Positions 41,290 through 49,871 of a DNA stretch of 51,547 nucleotides are shown in pieces. How positions within the stretch are numbered: the first letter of the stretch is position 1; every line of letters starts with the position of its first letter. The translations under genes were made by a program, and so were the position numbers. Where the stretch lies: contig NZ_WQOH01000019.1 in assembly GCF_018784445.1 (NCBI RefSeq), forward strand, positions 1 through 51,547, given 5' to 3'. Source of the DNA: Gemmiger formicilis. GTDB lineage: Bacteria > Bacillota > Clostridia > Oscillospirales > Ruminococcaceae. The notes under the pieces were generated by a model. That model was not told the DNA's origin. It did not search any database and saw nothing but the letters and a program-made list of their open reading frames with translations.

Positions 41290-42579
41290 TTATTCTTTTT
41301 CCGGCAGGGGGATCACCGTGTTGTCCCGCTCGGTATAGCTGCCGCCGCCCATGCGGGGGCGGACAAAGGGGACGCCGCCACGGACATAGAAGGTGTTCTC
41401 CTCTATCCGTGCGTCCGGGTTTTCGGAGGGGCTGATCGTGCCGCCCAGATCGTCATAGCTGACATTGCGGCGGAAGGTGTTGTGAATAGCCTCCTGCAGG
41501 CAGAACATCACGCAGCCGCCCTCGTTCATGCGGCTGCAATTGTACTCATACACCGTGCCGTCGCCGGAGTCGGCATCGTAGGCCATGCCGTCCTGATTGA
41601 GCCGCGTGTCAACGGCTTCGTTGCAGCGCAGCAGCGCATCCTTGCACTTCCACGGCCAGATGGCGGCGGCCACCTTGCCCATGCGATTGCCCGGCTCCCG
41701 ATAAACACGGTCGTTCATCTCGCAGGCGACGGAGTCTGCCGTGTTGTGCTCGACCAGCGGGCGCAGGGCGTACATGACCGTCAGGCCGTCGCCGCCCGCC
41801 GCTTTCACGTAGTTATCACGGAGAACGACATTCTCGTGACCGTACTGCAGAAAGGTTTTTTCTGCCAGCTCGGCACCCTGGAACTGCGCATGGGCGTAGG
41901 TATACCCCACCGCGATCCCCCAGCGGCTGACGCGGGCCACATAGCAGCCCTCGACCAGCACATCGGCAAAGCGTGCCGCGCCGGTGGCGGTCTCATCTGC
42001 GGGCTGCAAGGCGGTCATGTAAATGCCGCCGTTGTTCATGTGCTTGTCGTACACGTTGCCGTGTACATCATGGATCAGCAGGTTTTGCAGTGTGATGCCG
42101 CAGCGCGTGCCCCTGTCCTTCGCAACCACAGCCACGCCGGTGCGCTCCAGCTTATCCGGCTGGGAATATTGCTCGCCGATGACAGCGTCGGCGCAGTTCG
42201 TCAGTTCCAGATCACGCACCGTGACATAGGCTGCATCATACAGCAGCACGGCGGAGGATACATACCCGCGGTACACATGGGTGGGTGCGTCCAGTGCGCA
42301 GCCATAGTCCTGATACCAAAGCCCCTGCCCGTCGGCGTCAATGCGCGGCGCGGGCCCCTCGCCATAGGCGGCAATCGTGATGGGGCTGTCTTTTTTGCCG
42401 CAGCAGCGCAGGTGCAGGAACTGCTTTTCAAACACGCTGCCGCATTTCAGCAGCACCGTGTCACCGGGGGCCAGGGCCAGCCGGTTGACGGCAAACAGTG
42501 TGGCCAGCGGTTTTTCCGGCGTCAGGCCGTCGTTGGTGTCACGGCCTGTCTGCGGGTCCACGTAATAGGTCTTGCACAA
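41290..42579 (-). CDS. Parallel beta-helix protein, probable GH136 lacto-N-biosidase catalytic subunit
   Basis: 429 residues. The in-frame start is TTG 42579, with GGAGG 12 bases upstream; no ATG is in frame nearby. No signal peptide. Right-handed beta-helix repeats throughout (TYYVDPQTGRDTNDG at the N-terminus, as in GH136 proteins). Within LNQDGMAYDADSGDG lie two aspartates seven residues apart (D330, D337), the spacing of the LnbX catalytic pair D411/D418 as I recall it. GH136 enzymes release lacto-N-biose from milk or mucin glycans. The operon also has a GH112 phosphorylase that uses lacto-N-biose, and the small gene just upstream resembles the GH136 chaperone. The CAZy assignment is inferred. 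Confidence 0.7.
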   Translation of the reverse strand: MCKTYYVDPQTGRDTNDGLTPEKPLATLFAVNRLALAPGDTVLLKCGSVFEKQFLHLRCCGKKDSPITIAAYGEGPAPRIDADGQGLWYQDYGCALDAPTHVYRGYVSSAVLLYDAAYVTVRDLELTNCADAVIGEQYSQPDKLERTGVAVVAKDRGTRCGITLQNLLIHDVHGNVYDKHMNNGGIYMTALQPADETATGAARFADVLVEGCYVARVSRWGIAVGYTYAHAQFQGAELAEKTFLQYGHENVVLRDNYVKAAGGDGLTVMYALRPLVEHNTADSVACEMNDRVYREPGNRMGKVAAAIWPWKCKDALLRCNEAVDTRLNQDGMAYDADSGDGTVYEYNCSRMNEGGCVMFCLQEAIHNTFRRNVSYDDLGGTISPSENPDARIEENTFYVRGGVPFVRPRMGGGSYTERDNTVIPLPEKE

Positions 42580-43003
42580 GGCTGTCGTACACCTCCTCCC
42601 GCATCCGCTTTTCGATGATTTGCTTTACTTCCTCATAGGGGAAGCTGTCGCCGGCGTACCGCGTGAACAGATCCGGATTCGCGTCATACCAGGCGCGGGT
42701 CTGTGCATCGGTGAAATCCGGGCAGATACCCAGCGCACGGATCTTTTCGCACGGCTCCGCGAAATCCAGCTTGAAGCGGGTCAGCTCATATTGCAGGTAG
42801 GCAGGGGCAGAGAAGCGCCGCGTGCCGTACACGGGCTTGCCGTCCTGCTCCGCTCTTTCCGCCTGCGCGTTTTTGGCTGCCCGGCGGCGTTCCAGCGCCT
42901 CGGGGCTGTCGTCGTCGATCAGCCCCCAGCGCTTTGCCAGCGTCAGGCAGGCTTTGGCGTGACGCCACTGCTCCGGCGTCAGGCAGTAGGTTCGTTCGTC
43001 CAT
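42539..43003 (-). CDS. Small protein, probable GH136 chaperone subunit (LnbY/Lnb136_I-like)
   Basis: 154 residues from ATG 43003. Helical and charged; TPEQWRHAKACLTLAKRWGL at the N-terminus and YEEVKQIIEKRMREEVYDSL at the C-terminus look like helices of a PpiC/SurA-like foldase. No signal peptide or membrane segment. The stop lies 41 bases inside the beta-helix gene, and the start overlaps the upstream permease stop (TGATG), so translation is coupled on both sides. In Bifidobacterium and Roseburia a dedicated chaperone is needed to fold GH136; here the small gene directly before the beta-helix gene fits that role. I recognise no other family. Confidence 0.55.
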   Translation of the reverse strand: MDERTYCLTPEQWRHAKACLTLAKRWGLIDDDSPEALERRRAAKNAQAERAEQDGKPVYGTRRFSAPAYLQYELTRFKLDFAEPCEKIRALGICPDFTDAQTRAWYDANPDLFTRYAGDSFPYEEVKQIIEKRMREEVYDSLVQDLLRGPADRP

Positions 43004-43818
43004 CACTTGACTGCACCCGTGATGCCGTTGGCAAAGCTCTTCTGCAGGCAGAGGAAGATGATTGCGGTGGGCAGCGTGCAGATCAGAACGCCCAGCATCA
43101 GCATACCGTAGTCCACACTGTAGCCGCTCTTGAGGTTTGCGACCAGCATCGGCATTGTGATGGATGCGTTGCTTTGGAATACGACCTTCGGCCAGAGGTA
43201 GCTGTTCCATGCGTTCATAAACGTGACAGTCATCGCCGCGCCGTAGGTAGAGCGCATGATGGGGACAAACATCCGAAAGAAGATGCCGATCTCGCTCAAA
43301 CCGTCGAGACGCGCCGCTTCAATAATGTCATTGGGGAAGGAACGCGATGCCTGCCGGAACAGCATGATCATAAACGGTGTCGAGATGGACGGCAGCACGA
43401 ACGCCGCCCAGCTGTTGACAAGCCCCCAGTGGGACATCATCTTGAACAGGGGGATCATAATGGCCACGAACGGCAGCATCATCGCCAGCAGCAGAACGCT
43501 CATCAGCGCGTCCTTCGCCTTATCGTGGTAAATTTCAAAGCCGTAGCCCGCGATTGAGCAGACCAGCAGCGTGATGAGTGTCATCAGGATGGCGTTGCGG
43601 AAGGAGTTTGCCATGGCCAGCCCCAGATTCTGGTTGGCAACCAACGACTTGAAGTTTTCTACCAGATAGGTGCCGGGGATCAGCTTGCCGCGCACAACAT
43701 CAATGCTGGTGTTCGTCGCGCCGCACAGCATATAGTACAGCGGGAACACAGACAGGAAGCTGGCCAAAATCAGCACAGCGTGCGCCAGAATCTTTTTACC
43801 CTTAGTCACGCTTATCAC
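43003..43818 (-). CDS. Carbohydrate ABC permease, MalG type (lacto-N-biose importer)
   Basis: 271 residues, six membrane segments, EAA loop IEAARLDGLSEIGIFFRMFVP. CUT1 permease paired with the MalF-type gene just upstream (17-base overlap). Expected to import galacto-N-biose/lacto-N-biose-type sugars for the GH112 enzyme. No ATPase gene is present. Confidence 0.88.
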   Translation of the reverse strand: MISVTKGKKILAHAVLILASFLSVFPLYYMLCGATNTSIDVVRGKLIPGTYLVENFKSLVANQNLGLAMANSFRNAILMTLITLLVCSIAGYGFEIYHDKAKDALMSVLLLAMMLPFVAIMIPLFKMMSHWGLVNSWAAFVLPSISTPFMIMLFRQASRSFPNDIIEAARLDGLSEIGIFFRMFVPIMRSTYGAAMTVTFMNAWNSYLWPKVVFQSNASITMPMLVANLKSGYSVDYGMLMLGVLICTLPTAIIFLCLQKSFANGITGAVK

Positions 43819-44683
43819 CTACTTTCATCTGGATGGCAGACAGCACTGCCACGACCACAAGGATAAACACCGACAGCGCCGCCGCATAGTTGAACTTGGG
43901 CGTCTCGACAAACGAGATGTTATAAATATAGTGGGTCAGTGTCATGGTCGCCTTGCCGGGACCGCCCGCTGTCAGGTTGACGGACTCATCAAACAGCTGC
44001 AGCGTGCCGGAGGTGGACATGATGGCAGTCAGCAGGATGGTGGGCTTCAGCAGGGGGATCGTCAGGTGAACAAACTGCTGGAGCGGGGAAGCGCCGTCGA
44101 TGCGGGCCGCCTCGTAGATCGAGTAGTCGATGTTTTGCAAACCGGCAAGATAAAAGACCATGTTGTAGCCGGTCCAGCGCCAGACCAGCGCAATAACGAT
44201 GACCCAGCGTGCCGCCCATGCGTTCTGGAACCAATCCACTGTGGGGATGCCCACGGTGGACAGCACCCGGTTGACCAGACCATCGTTGGCAAACAGGGAT
44301 TTGAAAATCATCGAGTAGGAGACAAGCGACGTGGCGCAGGGCAGGAAAATCATCGTGCGGTAGATGCCCTTGCCCTTGATGTTCGGGCTGTTGAGCAGCT
44401 GCGCCAGGATCAATGCCAGGATCAGCATAATGGGCACCTGGATCACAAAATAGAAAATCGTGTTAAACAGGCACTGCTGGAACGTGGCATCCTTTAAAAT
44501 GCGCACGTAGTTGGCAAAGCCCGCAGGCTGTACAGCGCTGCCGGTGCCTTTCTGGAACGAAAGGATCAGCGCCTGCACCATGGGGTAAAAGCAGAATACA
44601 AATATCAGGAGTGCTGCCGGCAGCAGGAAGGCCCAACCCGTCAGGCTGCGCTTCTGCTCCATATTCAGTCCTTTTTTCTTCAT
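43802..44683 (-). CDS. Carbohydrate ABC permease, MalF type (lacto-N-biose importer)
   Basis: 293 residues from ATG 44683 behind AGGAGA. Six membrane segments and EAA loop YEAARIDGASPLQQFVHLTIP. Overlaps the MalG-type gene by 17 bases. Separated from the binding-protein gene by a terminator-like hairpin. Confidence 0.88.
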   Translation of the reverse strand: MKKKGLNMEQKRSLTGWAFLLPAALLIFVFCFYPMVQALILSFQKGTGSAVQPAGFANYVRILKDATFQQCLFNTIFYFVIQVPIMLILALILAQLLNSPNIKGKGIYRTMIFLPCATSLVSYSMIFKSLFANDGLVNRVLSTVGIPTVDWFQNAWAARWVIVIALVWRWTGYNMVFYLAGLQNIDYSIYEAARIDGASPLQQFVHLTIPLLKPTILLTAIMSTSGTLQLFDESVNLTAGGPGKATMTLTHYIYNISFVETPKFNYAAALSVFILVVVAVLSAIQMKVGDKRD

Positions 44684-44711
44684 CGTAGTGTCTCCTATTT
44701 TGCCACAAAAG

Positions 44712-44759
44712 CAAGGGCGCGGCTTGCAGCGGACGTATCAGATGCAAACCGTGCCCTTG
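44712..44759 (-). terminator. Intra-operon hairpin after the binding-protein gene
   Basis: 17-base arms CAAGGGCGCGGCTTGCA and TGCAAACCGTGCCCTTG with two mismatches, followed on the minus strand by CTTTTGT. It lies just past the binding-protein stop, the same arrangement as at 9972-10019, and would favour binding-protein mRNA. Confidence 0.65.
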
Positions 44760-44804
44760 GCAAATTCTCAGTTGTAACCGGACACAGTGTGTGTCATGTT
44801 TTGC

Positions 44805-46160
44805 TTAGCCAGCGATGTTGAACTCCACGGTATCCTGGGCGTTCTGCATCTCGCTGTCAATGTCGGCGTTGTTCTGGACGACGTTGGTGACGGCATCGGT
44901 CAGGGCGCTGCGCACATCAGAGTAGTAAGCGCCGCAGTCGAATGCGGGGACCTTGCCTGCAAACTCAACGATGTCCTTGTAAACGGTCTGGCCGCCGTAG
45001 AACTCGGAGGGCTGGTTGTAGACGTCGCTCTCGGCAGCGGGCAGGTAGCTGGAGATCGCACCGGCGTTGGGCAGCAGATCGTCATACAGCTCGACGCTGG
45101 AACCGAAGGTGCTCTTCAGGAAGTCGAAGGCCAGCTCGGTGTTCTTGCAGTTGGAGGAAACGGCCCAGCTTGCGCCGCCGCAGTTTGCGTAGTTGGTGGC
45201 ACCGTCGATGCCGTCCAGCTTGGGCATATTCACGATAGCCCACTTGCCGGACTGATCCGCGGCAGCCTGCACGCTGGACATGATCCAGCAGCCGTTGATG
45301 ACGCCGGCAGCCTTGCCGTCATTCATGGAAGCAATGTACTGGTCCCAGTCGGTGTACTCGGCCAGAATGCCCTTGTCGACCATGTCCTTGTAGACGGTCA
45401 GGGACTCTTTCAGCGCGGCATTGTCGGCGATCTTGACCTCGCCGTCCACCACGGGGGAGGCACCGGCAGACTGCATCATCTCGATGATCAGCTCGGAACC
45501 GCCGGAGGAGGTCAGCATCGGCACGCCGTTGGCGTCCACGACCTTCTGCGCCTTCTCCTCGAACTCGCTCCAGGTCAGATCCTTGAAGTCGTCGACGGTC
45601 AGACCGGCATTCTCGATCATATCGGAACGAACCGCCATGACGGAAGCGCCGTTGTCGAAGGGCAGACCGTAGTGGTGGCCATCGACGGTAGAATCAGCCA
45701 GCTTGCCGCCGGAGAACTTGTCCCAATCCAAGCCGGAGTCGGTCAGGTCGGTGTAGATACCGGGGAAGTTGGCGACCATCTTGTGGTAGGAGTAGTCCTG
45801 CATCAGGAAAAGATCAGGCAGGGTGCTGTAATCCTCGCTGGTGGCAGCGGTGATGAGCTTGGTCTCGATGTCGCTGTAGACGTTTTCTTCAATGTTCAGC
45901 TTGAAGTTGGGGTGGTCCTTCTGGTAGATGGCCTCCGCCTGCTTCAGGGCGTAGATGTTGAAGTTGGGGTCCCATGCCCATACGGTCAGGGTCTCGTCAC
46001 CGTCAGCGGTGGTGTCGGCGGCAGTGGATTCTGCGGTGGATTCGGCAGGGGTGCTCTCGGCGGTAGAGGTGGTTTCGCTGCTGGCGGCACCGCCGCAGCC
46101 GACCAGCAGGGATGCTGCCATAGCTGCCGCCATAAGGGCTGCTGCATTCTTCTTTTTCAT
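44805..46160 (-). CDS. ABC sugar-binding lipoprotein of the lacto-N-biose operon
   Basis: 451 residues. Lipoprotein signal with lipobox LLVGC (about Cys 22), a long Ser/Thr/Ala/Glu tether (to about 50), then a family 1 solute-binding domain (TLTVWAWDPNFNIYALKQAEAIY). Cell-surface receptor for the disaccharide passed to the two permeases. Second gene after GH112; GGAGG RBS 10 bases before ATG 46160. Confidence 0.88.
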   Translation of the reverse strand: MKKKNAAALMAAAMAASLLVGCGGAASSETTSTAESTPAESTAESTAADTTADGDETLTVWAWDPNFNIYALKQAEAIYQKDHPNFKLNIEENVYSDIETKLITAATSEDYSTLPDLFLMQDYSYHKMVANFPGIYTDLTDSGLDWDKFSGGKLADSTVDGHHYGLPFDNGASVMAVRSDMIENAGLTVDDFKDLTWSEFEEKAQKVVDANGVPMLTSSGGSELIIEMMQSAGASPVVDGEVKIADNAALKESLTVYKDMVDKGILAEYTDWDQYIASMNDGKAAGVINGCWIMSSVQAAADQSGKWAIVNMPKLDGIDGATNYANCGGASWAVSSNCKNTELAFDFLKSTFGSSVELYDDLLPNAGAISSYLPAAESDVYNQPSEFYGGQTVYKDIVEFAGKVPAFDCGAYYSDVRSALTDAVTNVVQNNADIDSEMQNAQDTVEFNIAG

Positions 46161-46241
46161 GGGGGTTTCCTCCTTAAAAATGTTTCTCCATTCTTTGGCT
46201 GTATAACGTATGTCCCACGGCGGGGCATAAATTATCGGGTG

Positions 46242-48407
46242 TTATTCGGCATCGTCTACCCAGCGCATCTCGCGCGGGGCCAGCGTCAGGCTGTCGATCA
46301 GATGCCCCTTGATGTACAGGTCTGTCTTTTCCTCGGCATCTGCGTTGTTGATGACCGCGATGCGCTTCGTTTCGGGGAATACCGTGACCTCGGTATCGAC
46401 GTTGGTCACGTAGTAGTGCTTCATCTCCTCCGGCATACCGGCGGCGTAGTAGATGGCGCGCAGCAAAATGCGGCAGTTCTGCGGGGAGTAGGGCAGCCCG
46501 GCAAAGTAGACGCTGTGGCCCTTGCCGTACTCGTTCACAACAAGCTGGCTATACTCGCCGTCCTGCGCCAGGATCTGGTAGTGCTTGCCCTGCGCGTAGA
46601 TGCGGCTCGTGCCCTCGCCGAAATCAACGGCGGTGTCAATATCCTCCAGGATAAAGTGGTGCGGGTCGCAGGTGTTGTATTTGTCGGTGCTTAACGAGAA
46701 GCCCATCTCGCGGTCCACGCCCATCACGTCGGACAGCTGGAAGTAACGCCCCTGATGCTGGCAGGCGGTGGGCTCGCCCACGCCGATGAAGCCGCCGCCC
46801 TCGTCCACAAATTTGCGGATGGCGGTCACGACCTTTTCGTCGATCCAGTTCTCGGCACCGCTGAAGGCTGTGTACGCATCACCGACGTTGATGATGACGC
46901 CGATGTCCTTGGAGATGCCGCTGCGAATGTCATCGAAGTCGATGAACTCCACGTCAAACGGCATGCCGCTCAGGCATTCGAGAACACCCTCGGCGGAGTA
47001 GGTCTCGCGGTGGTAAATGGAGTGATGCACCTGATTGCTCATCCACTTGCGCAGACCGCCCCAGCAGTTGAGGATGGCCACCTTGAACGGGGCAACGTAG
47101 GACTTTGTGCCCTGCATATTTTCGTGGATCTGGCGGAACTCGCCGACCACATTCTGGATTTCGTCGATAAAGCCGGGCCAGTTGCTGGCAAGCTTGAGGT
47201 AGCCGCCGTAGCCGATGCGGTCCAGCGGGCTGCGCAAAATCGCGCGGCGTGCCTTCATCCAGTTGGTGCGGGCCTCGCCGATCGGGTCGCCGCCCTCGGT
47301 GAACACATCGGGGAAGAAGTAGGGCAGCAGACGACCTTCGGTGTACCTGACGCCCTTGATGTCGGAGATCATCCGCAGCGTAACGCCGCTGCCGACCGAG
47401 CCGACCACGGCGTCCAGCCCGATCGAGGCAAAATACTTGCCGTAGGGCTCTGTGCCGATCCAGTGGTCGCCAAGGAACATCATCGCTTCCTTGCCGTAGG
47501 AGTGGACGATGTCGACCATCTCTTTGGCAAGAGCGCAGACCTCCTGCTGCTGGAACTCGATGAAGTCGCGGAACTCCTTACTCGGAACGCGGAACATCGT
47601 GTTGTGGTAGCCCTGATCCACAATGAACTCGGGGCGGAACTTGTACCCTGCCCACTTTTCAAATTTTTCCAGAATGTAGGGGCTGACGCTGGCGCTGTAG
47701 CCAAACCATTCGACGAATTTCTCGCGCTTCTGGTCGTCAAAGGTCAGCGTGAACTGGTGAAAGAAGGTCGTGAACCGCACCACATCAATGTGGGGGTTGG
47801 CCTCGCACCAGCGGCGCAGCTTTTCTTTTACATAGGCCTGCGTCTTGGGCTGGCGCACATCGTAGGTCAGCTGGTGCGGCGTGTCCTTCCAGTCGTTGGT
47901 CAGGAAGTTGTACATGTGTACGGGGTCCCAGATCAGGAACGCCAGAAAGCTGACGGTGTACTCGTGATAGGGGACGGTTTCAATCTCAACCTCGCCCGAC
48001 GGTTCATCGAAGAACCATTTGTCGGTGGGTACGACCTCGCCCGTCGTGCGGTCAACGACCTCCCACCAGCGCTTGGGGTCATCCAGCGTGTTGACTTTCA
48101 ACTGCTGGGTGTGGAAGCCGTCCATCAGATGAATGCGCAGCGTCGTGCCGCGCGCCGTGTGGCGGTCACTGATAAGATACTCCTGCTGGACCTCGTCGGG
48201 GTTTGCCTCCGCCCAGGCGTTGTCCTTGCGGGTCGTATAATAGGTAGCGTACTTTTTGGCGGGGTCCGTCAGCAGCTCCTTCGGCATTTCGGTGCCGTCG
48301 CAGTCGCGCAGGGCATCCGCGCCCAACAGATTCTTCAGCCGCAGGGTCTCCGCAACCACATCTGCGTCTGTGGGAAGTGTCAATCTTCCGGTCTGCTCCA
48401 TCTTCAT
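46242..48407 (-). CDS. lnpA: GH112 1,3-beta-galactosyl-N-acetylhexosamine phosphorylase
   Basis: 721 residues from ATG 48407 (AAGGG upstream); an in-frame ATG at 48446 adds 13 residues without RBS. The protein matches galacto-N-biose/lacto-N-biose phosphorylases along its length; LGDHWIGTEPYGKYF places the general acid at about D314, near D313 of the Bifidobacterium enzyme. It splits lacto-N-biose or galacto-N-biose with phosphate to galactose-1-phosphate and GlcNAc or GalNAc, saving one ATP. No signal peptide, so it acts on imported sugar. First gene of the operon, divergent from the AraC regulator. No nahK, galT or galE is in the window. Confidence 0.94.
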   Translation of the reverse strand: MKMEQTGRLTLPTDADVVAETLRLKNLLGADALRDCDGTEMPKELLTDPAKKYATYYTTRKDNAWAEANPDEVQQEYLISDRHTARGTTLRIHLMDGFHTQQLKVNTLDDPKRWWEVVDRTTGEVVPTDKWFFDEPSGEVEIETVPYHEYTVSFLAFLIWDPVHMYNFLTNDWKDTPHQLTYDVRQPKTQAYVKEKLRRWCEANPHIDVVRFTTFFHQFTLTFDDQKREKFVEWFGYSASVSPYILEKFEKWAGYKFRPEFIVDQGYHNTMFRVPSKEFRDFIEFQQQEVCALAKEMVDIVHSYGKEAMMFLGDHWIGTEPYGKYFASIGLDAVVGSVGSGVTLRMISDIKGVRYTEGRLLPYFFPDVFTEGGDPIGEARTNWMKARRAILRSPLDRIGYGGYLKLASNWPGFIDEIQNVVGEFRQIHENMQGTKSYVAPFKVAILNCWGGLRKWMSNQVHHSIYHRETYSAEGVLECLSGMPFDVEFIDFDDIRSGISKDIGVIINVGDAYTAFSGAENWIDEKVVTAIRKFVDEGGGFIGVGEPTACQHQGRYFQLSDVMGVDREMGFSLSTDKYNTCDPHHFILEDIDTAVDFGEGTSRIYAQGKHYQILAQDGEYSQLVVNEYGKGHSVYFAGLPYSPQNCRILLRAIYYAAGMPEEMKHYYVTNVDTEVTVFPETKRIAVINNADAEEKTDLYIKGHLIDSLTLAPREMRWVDDAE

Positions 48408-48461
48408 AATCCCTTCTCTGTCCGTTTTGTCTGCCACGGCAGGCATCGTTTCATTGACATC

Positions 48462-48490
48462 ATCATACTTGTTTCTGCCCTCTTTGAACA
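48462..48490 (-). promoter_or_regulatory. Promoter of the lacto-N-biose operon
   Basis: Minus strand: TGTTCA (48490-48485), 17-base spacer, TATGAT (48467-48462), about 55 bases before the GH112 start. The poor -35 fits an activator-dependent promoter. A GTTGCGCA motif lies just upstream (48503-48510). Confidence 0.55.
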
Positions 48491-48566
48491 GTAGGTATAT
48501 TGTTGCGCATTTGTACTATCTTGCTTTCTTTTCGAATGTCGGCGGCAACATCAGAAAATAAAGAAA

Positions 48567-48604
48567 AAGCTGCACAAAAAGTAAGACTTTTCTTTGTGCA
48601 GCTT
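48567..48604 (-). terminator. Hairpin between the divergent promoters, minus-strand terminator type
   Basis: Perfect 12-bp stem (AAGCTGCACAAA/TTTGTGCAGCTT), followed on the minus strand by TTTCTTTATTTTC. No gene ends here, so it would stop a leftward transcript coming from the araC side before it reaches the GH112 promoter. Confidence 0.6.
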
Positions 48605-48677
48605 GCCAGTTTTGGGCCTGTTTGCAGCGAAATGTGCCGATATTCTGTTTTGCATCGTGATTTTTTATGGAAAGCTC

Positions 48678-48706
48678 TTGCCATGCACCCCAAATGCGTA
48701 TATAAT
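48678..48706 (+). promoter_or_regulatory. Promoter of the AraC regulator
   Basis: TTGCCA (48678-48683), 17-base spacer, TATAAT (48701-48706). The leader to the start codon is about 115 bases, AT-rich. Confidence 0.7.
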
Positions 48707-48829
48707 AAGGACGGAACCGGAAACGGCCCATGACTTTTTATTTTTTCGTTCTTGCTTGATTATGTAACGATATTGCTCCAAATACTTTGGATTTTTGTAA
48801 ATATTTTGTCATTCGGAGGCGCACCGCCT

Positions 48830-49675
48830 ATGAACACACGGTATGAATTCAATATGGACGTTCCCCCGCGTGAGGCCATCCGCCTGCTGTACGTGAGCAA
48901 GAGCCGCTTTGGTGGGGACTGGAACTCGGTGCCGCATACCCACTCCTGCACCGAAGTGTTCTACTGCGTGGATGGACGCGGTCAGTTCAACGTCGAAGGC
49001 AAAATGCTGGACGTTGCCCCGGACGACATGGTCATTGTGAACCCCCGCACCCTGCACACCGAGTTGAGCTACCGGGCAAACCCGCTGGAATATATTGTGC
49101 TGGGCATCGAAGGCATTGAAATTTTGTTTGAGCAGAAGGATCGCGGCTACACGATGCTGAAATGCAGCTCCGTACGGGAGGAGCTGCTGAGCCTGATGAA
49201 GATGCTGCTGCGGGAGATCGATGCCCGAGAGGACGGCTGCGAAATGGTCTGCCAGGACCTGACCGAGGTGCTGCTAGTCAAAATCGTGCGCATGGCATCG
49301 GTTTCGCTGCGCCTCACTGCGCCGCCCTCCGAGAGCAAGGAATGTGCCGCCGCAAAGCGCTATATCGATGAAAATTATAGTGAAAGCATTACCCTGGACA
49401 AGCTTGCGGAGATTGCCCACGTTAACAAATATTATCTGTCCCACTCGTTCAAGAACGAGTATAATGTCTCCCCTATCGACTACCTGATGAAGCGCCGCAT
49501 CACCGAGGCAAAAGCCTTACTGACCAGCACCGATTTCAGCCTGACCCAAATTGCCGAGCAGATTGGCTTCGGCTCACTGCCCTATTTTTCCAAATGCTTC
49601 CGCAAGGTCGAAGGCACCAGCCCCAACGAGTACCGCAAAAGTGCCAAACAGAAACCCGCACAAGGCAGCCAGTGA
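48830..49675 (+). CDS. AraC-family regulator of the lacto-N-biose operon
   Basis: 281 residues from ATG 48830 behind CGGAGG; the earlier ATG at 48752 adds a hydrophobic, non-family stretch. N-terminal cupin-like ligand domain (about 20-125: VPHTHSCTEVFYCVDGRGQF, DDMVIVNPRTLH) and a C-terminal double HTH (about 175-275: AKRYIDENYSESITLDKLAE in part, YYLSHSFKNEY, IAEQIGFGSLPYFSKCFRKVEGTSPNEYRK in part). It is divergent from GH112 and is the likely sugar-responsive activator of that operon. A terminator follows. Confidence 0.9.
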   Translation: MNTRYEFNMDVPPREAIRLLYVSKSRFGGDWNSVPHTHSCTEVFYCVDGRGQFNVEGKMLDVAPDDMVIVNPRTLHTELSYRANPLEYIVLGIEGIEILFEQKDRGYTMLKCSSVREELLSLMKMLLREIDAREDGCEMVCQDLTEVLLVKIVRMASVSLRLTAPPSESKECAAAKRYIDENYSESITLDKLAEIAHVNKYYLSHSFKNEYNVSPIDYLMKRRITEAKALLTSTDFSLTQIAEQIGFGSLPYFSKCFRKVEGTSPNEYRKSAKQKPAQGSQ

Positions 49676-49732
49676 ATTTGTCTGACCGCTCCTATTTTTA
49701 CCTGCCAACTCCGCAAAATTTATCCACAAAAA

Positions 49733-49769
49733 GCGCCCGGACGGTTGAAAAATTCAGCCGTCCGGGCGC
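49733..49769. terminator. Hairpin terminator with TTGAAA loop, right end of the lacto-N-biose locus
   Basis: Perfect 12-bp stem (arms GCGCCCGGACGG/CCGTCCGGGCGC), loop TTGAAAAATTCAG. Preceded by TCCACAAA, as is the hairpin at 41243-41279 to which it is clearly related. T-run weak (GTCGTTTTG). Confidence 0.75.
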
Positions 49770-49830
49770 AGTCGTTTTGCCGTTTTGGGGTCAAAGTCAC
49801 CAGCTTGTTACCACTTTTGCCATGATGTAG

Positions 49831-49871
49831 AAAAAAGCTCGTTGAAACTTGTCGTTTCAACGAGCTTTTTT
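49831..49871. terminator. Bidirectional terminator next to the tRNA fragment
   Basis: Perfect 18-base arms (AAAAAAGCTCGTTGAAAC/GTTTCAACGAGCTTTTTT) with a 5-base loop. On the minus strand it directly follows the CCA end of the tRNA fragment, as a tRNA terminator would. Confidence 0.9.

Noticed and set aside
46755-48494. Long rightward open frame opposite GH112
   Set aside because: Shadow of the phosphorylase; no start signal.
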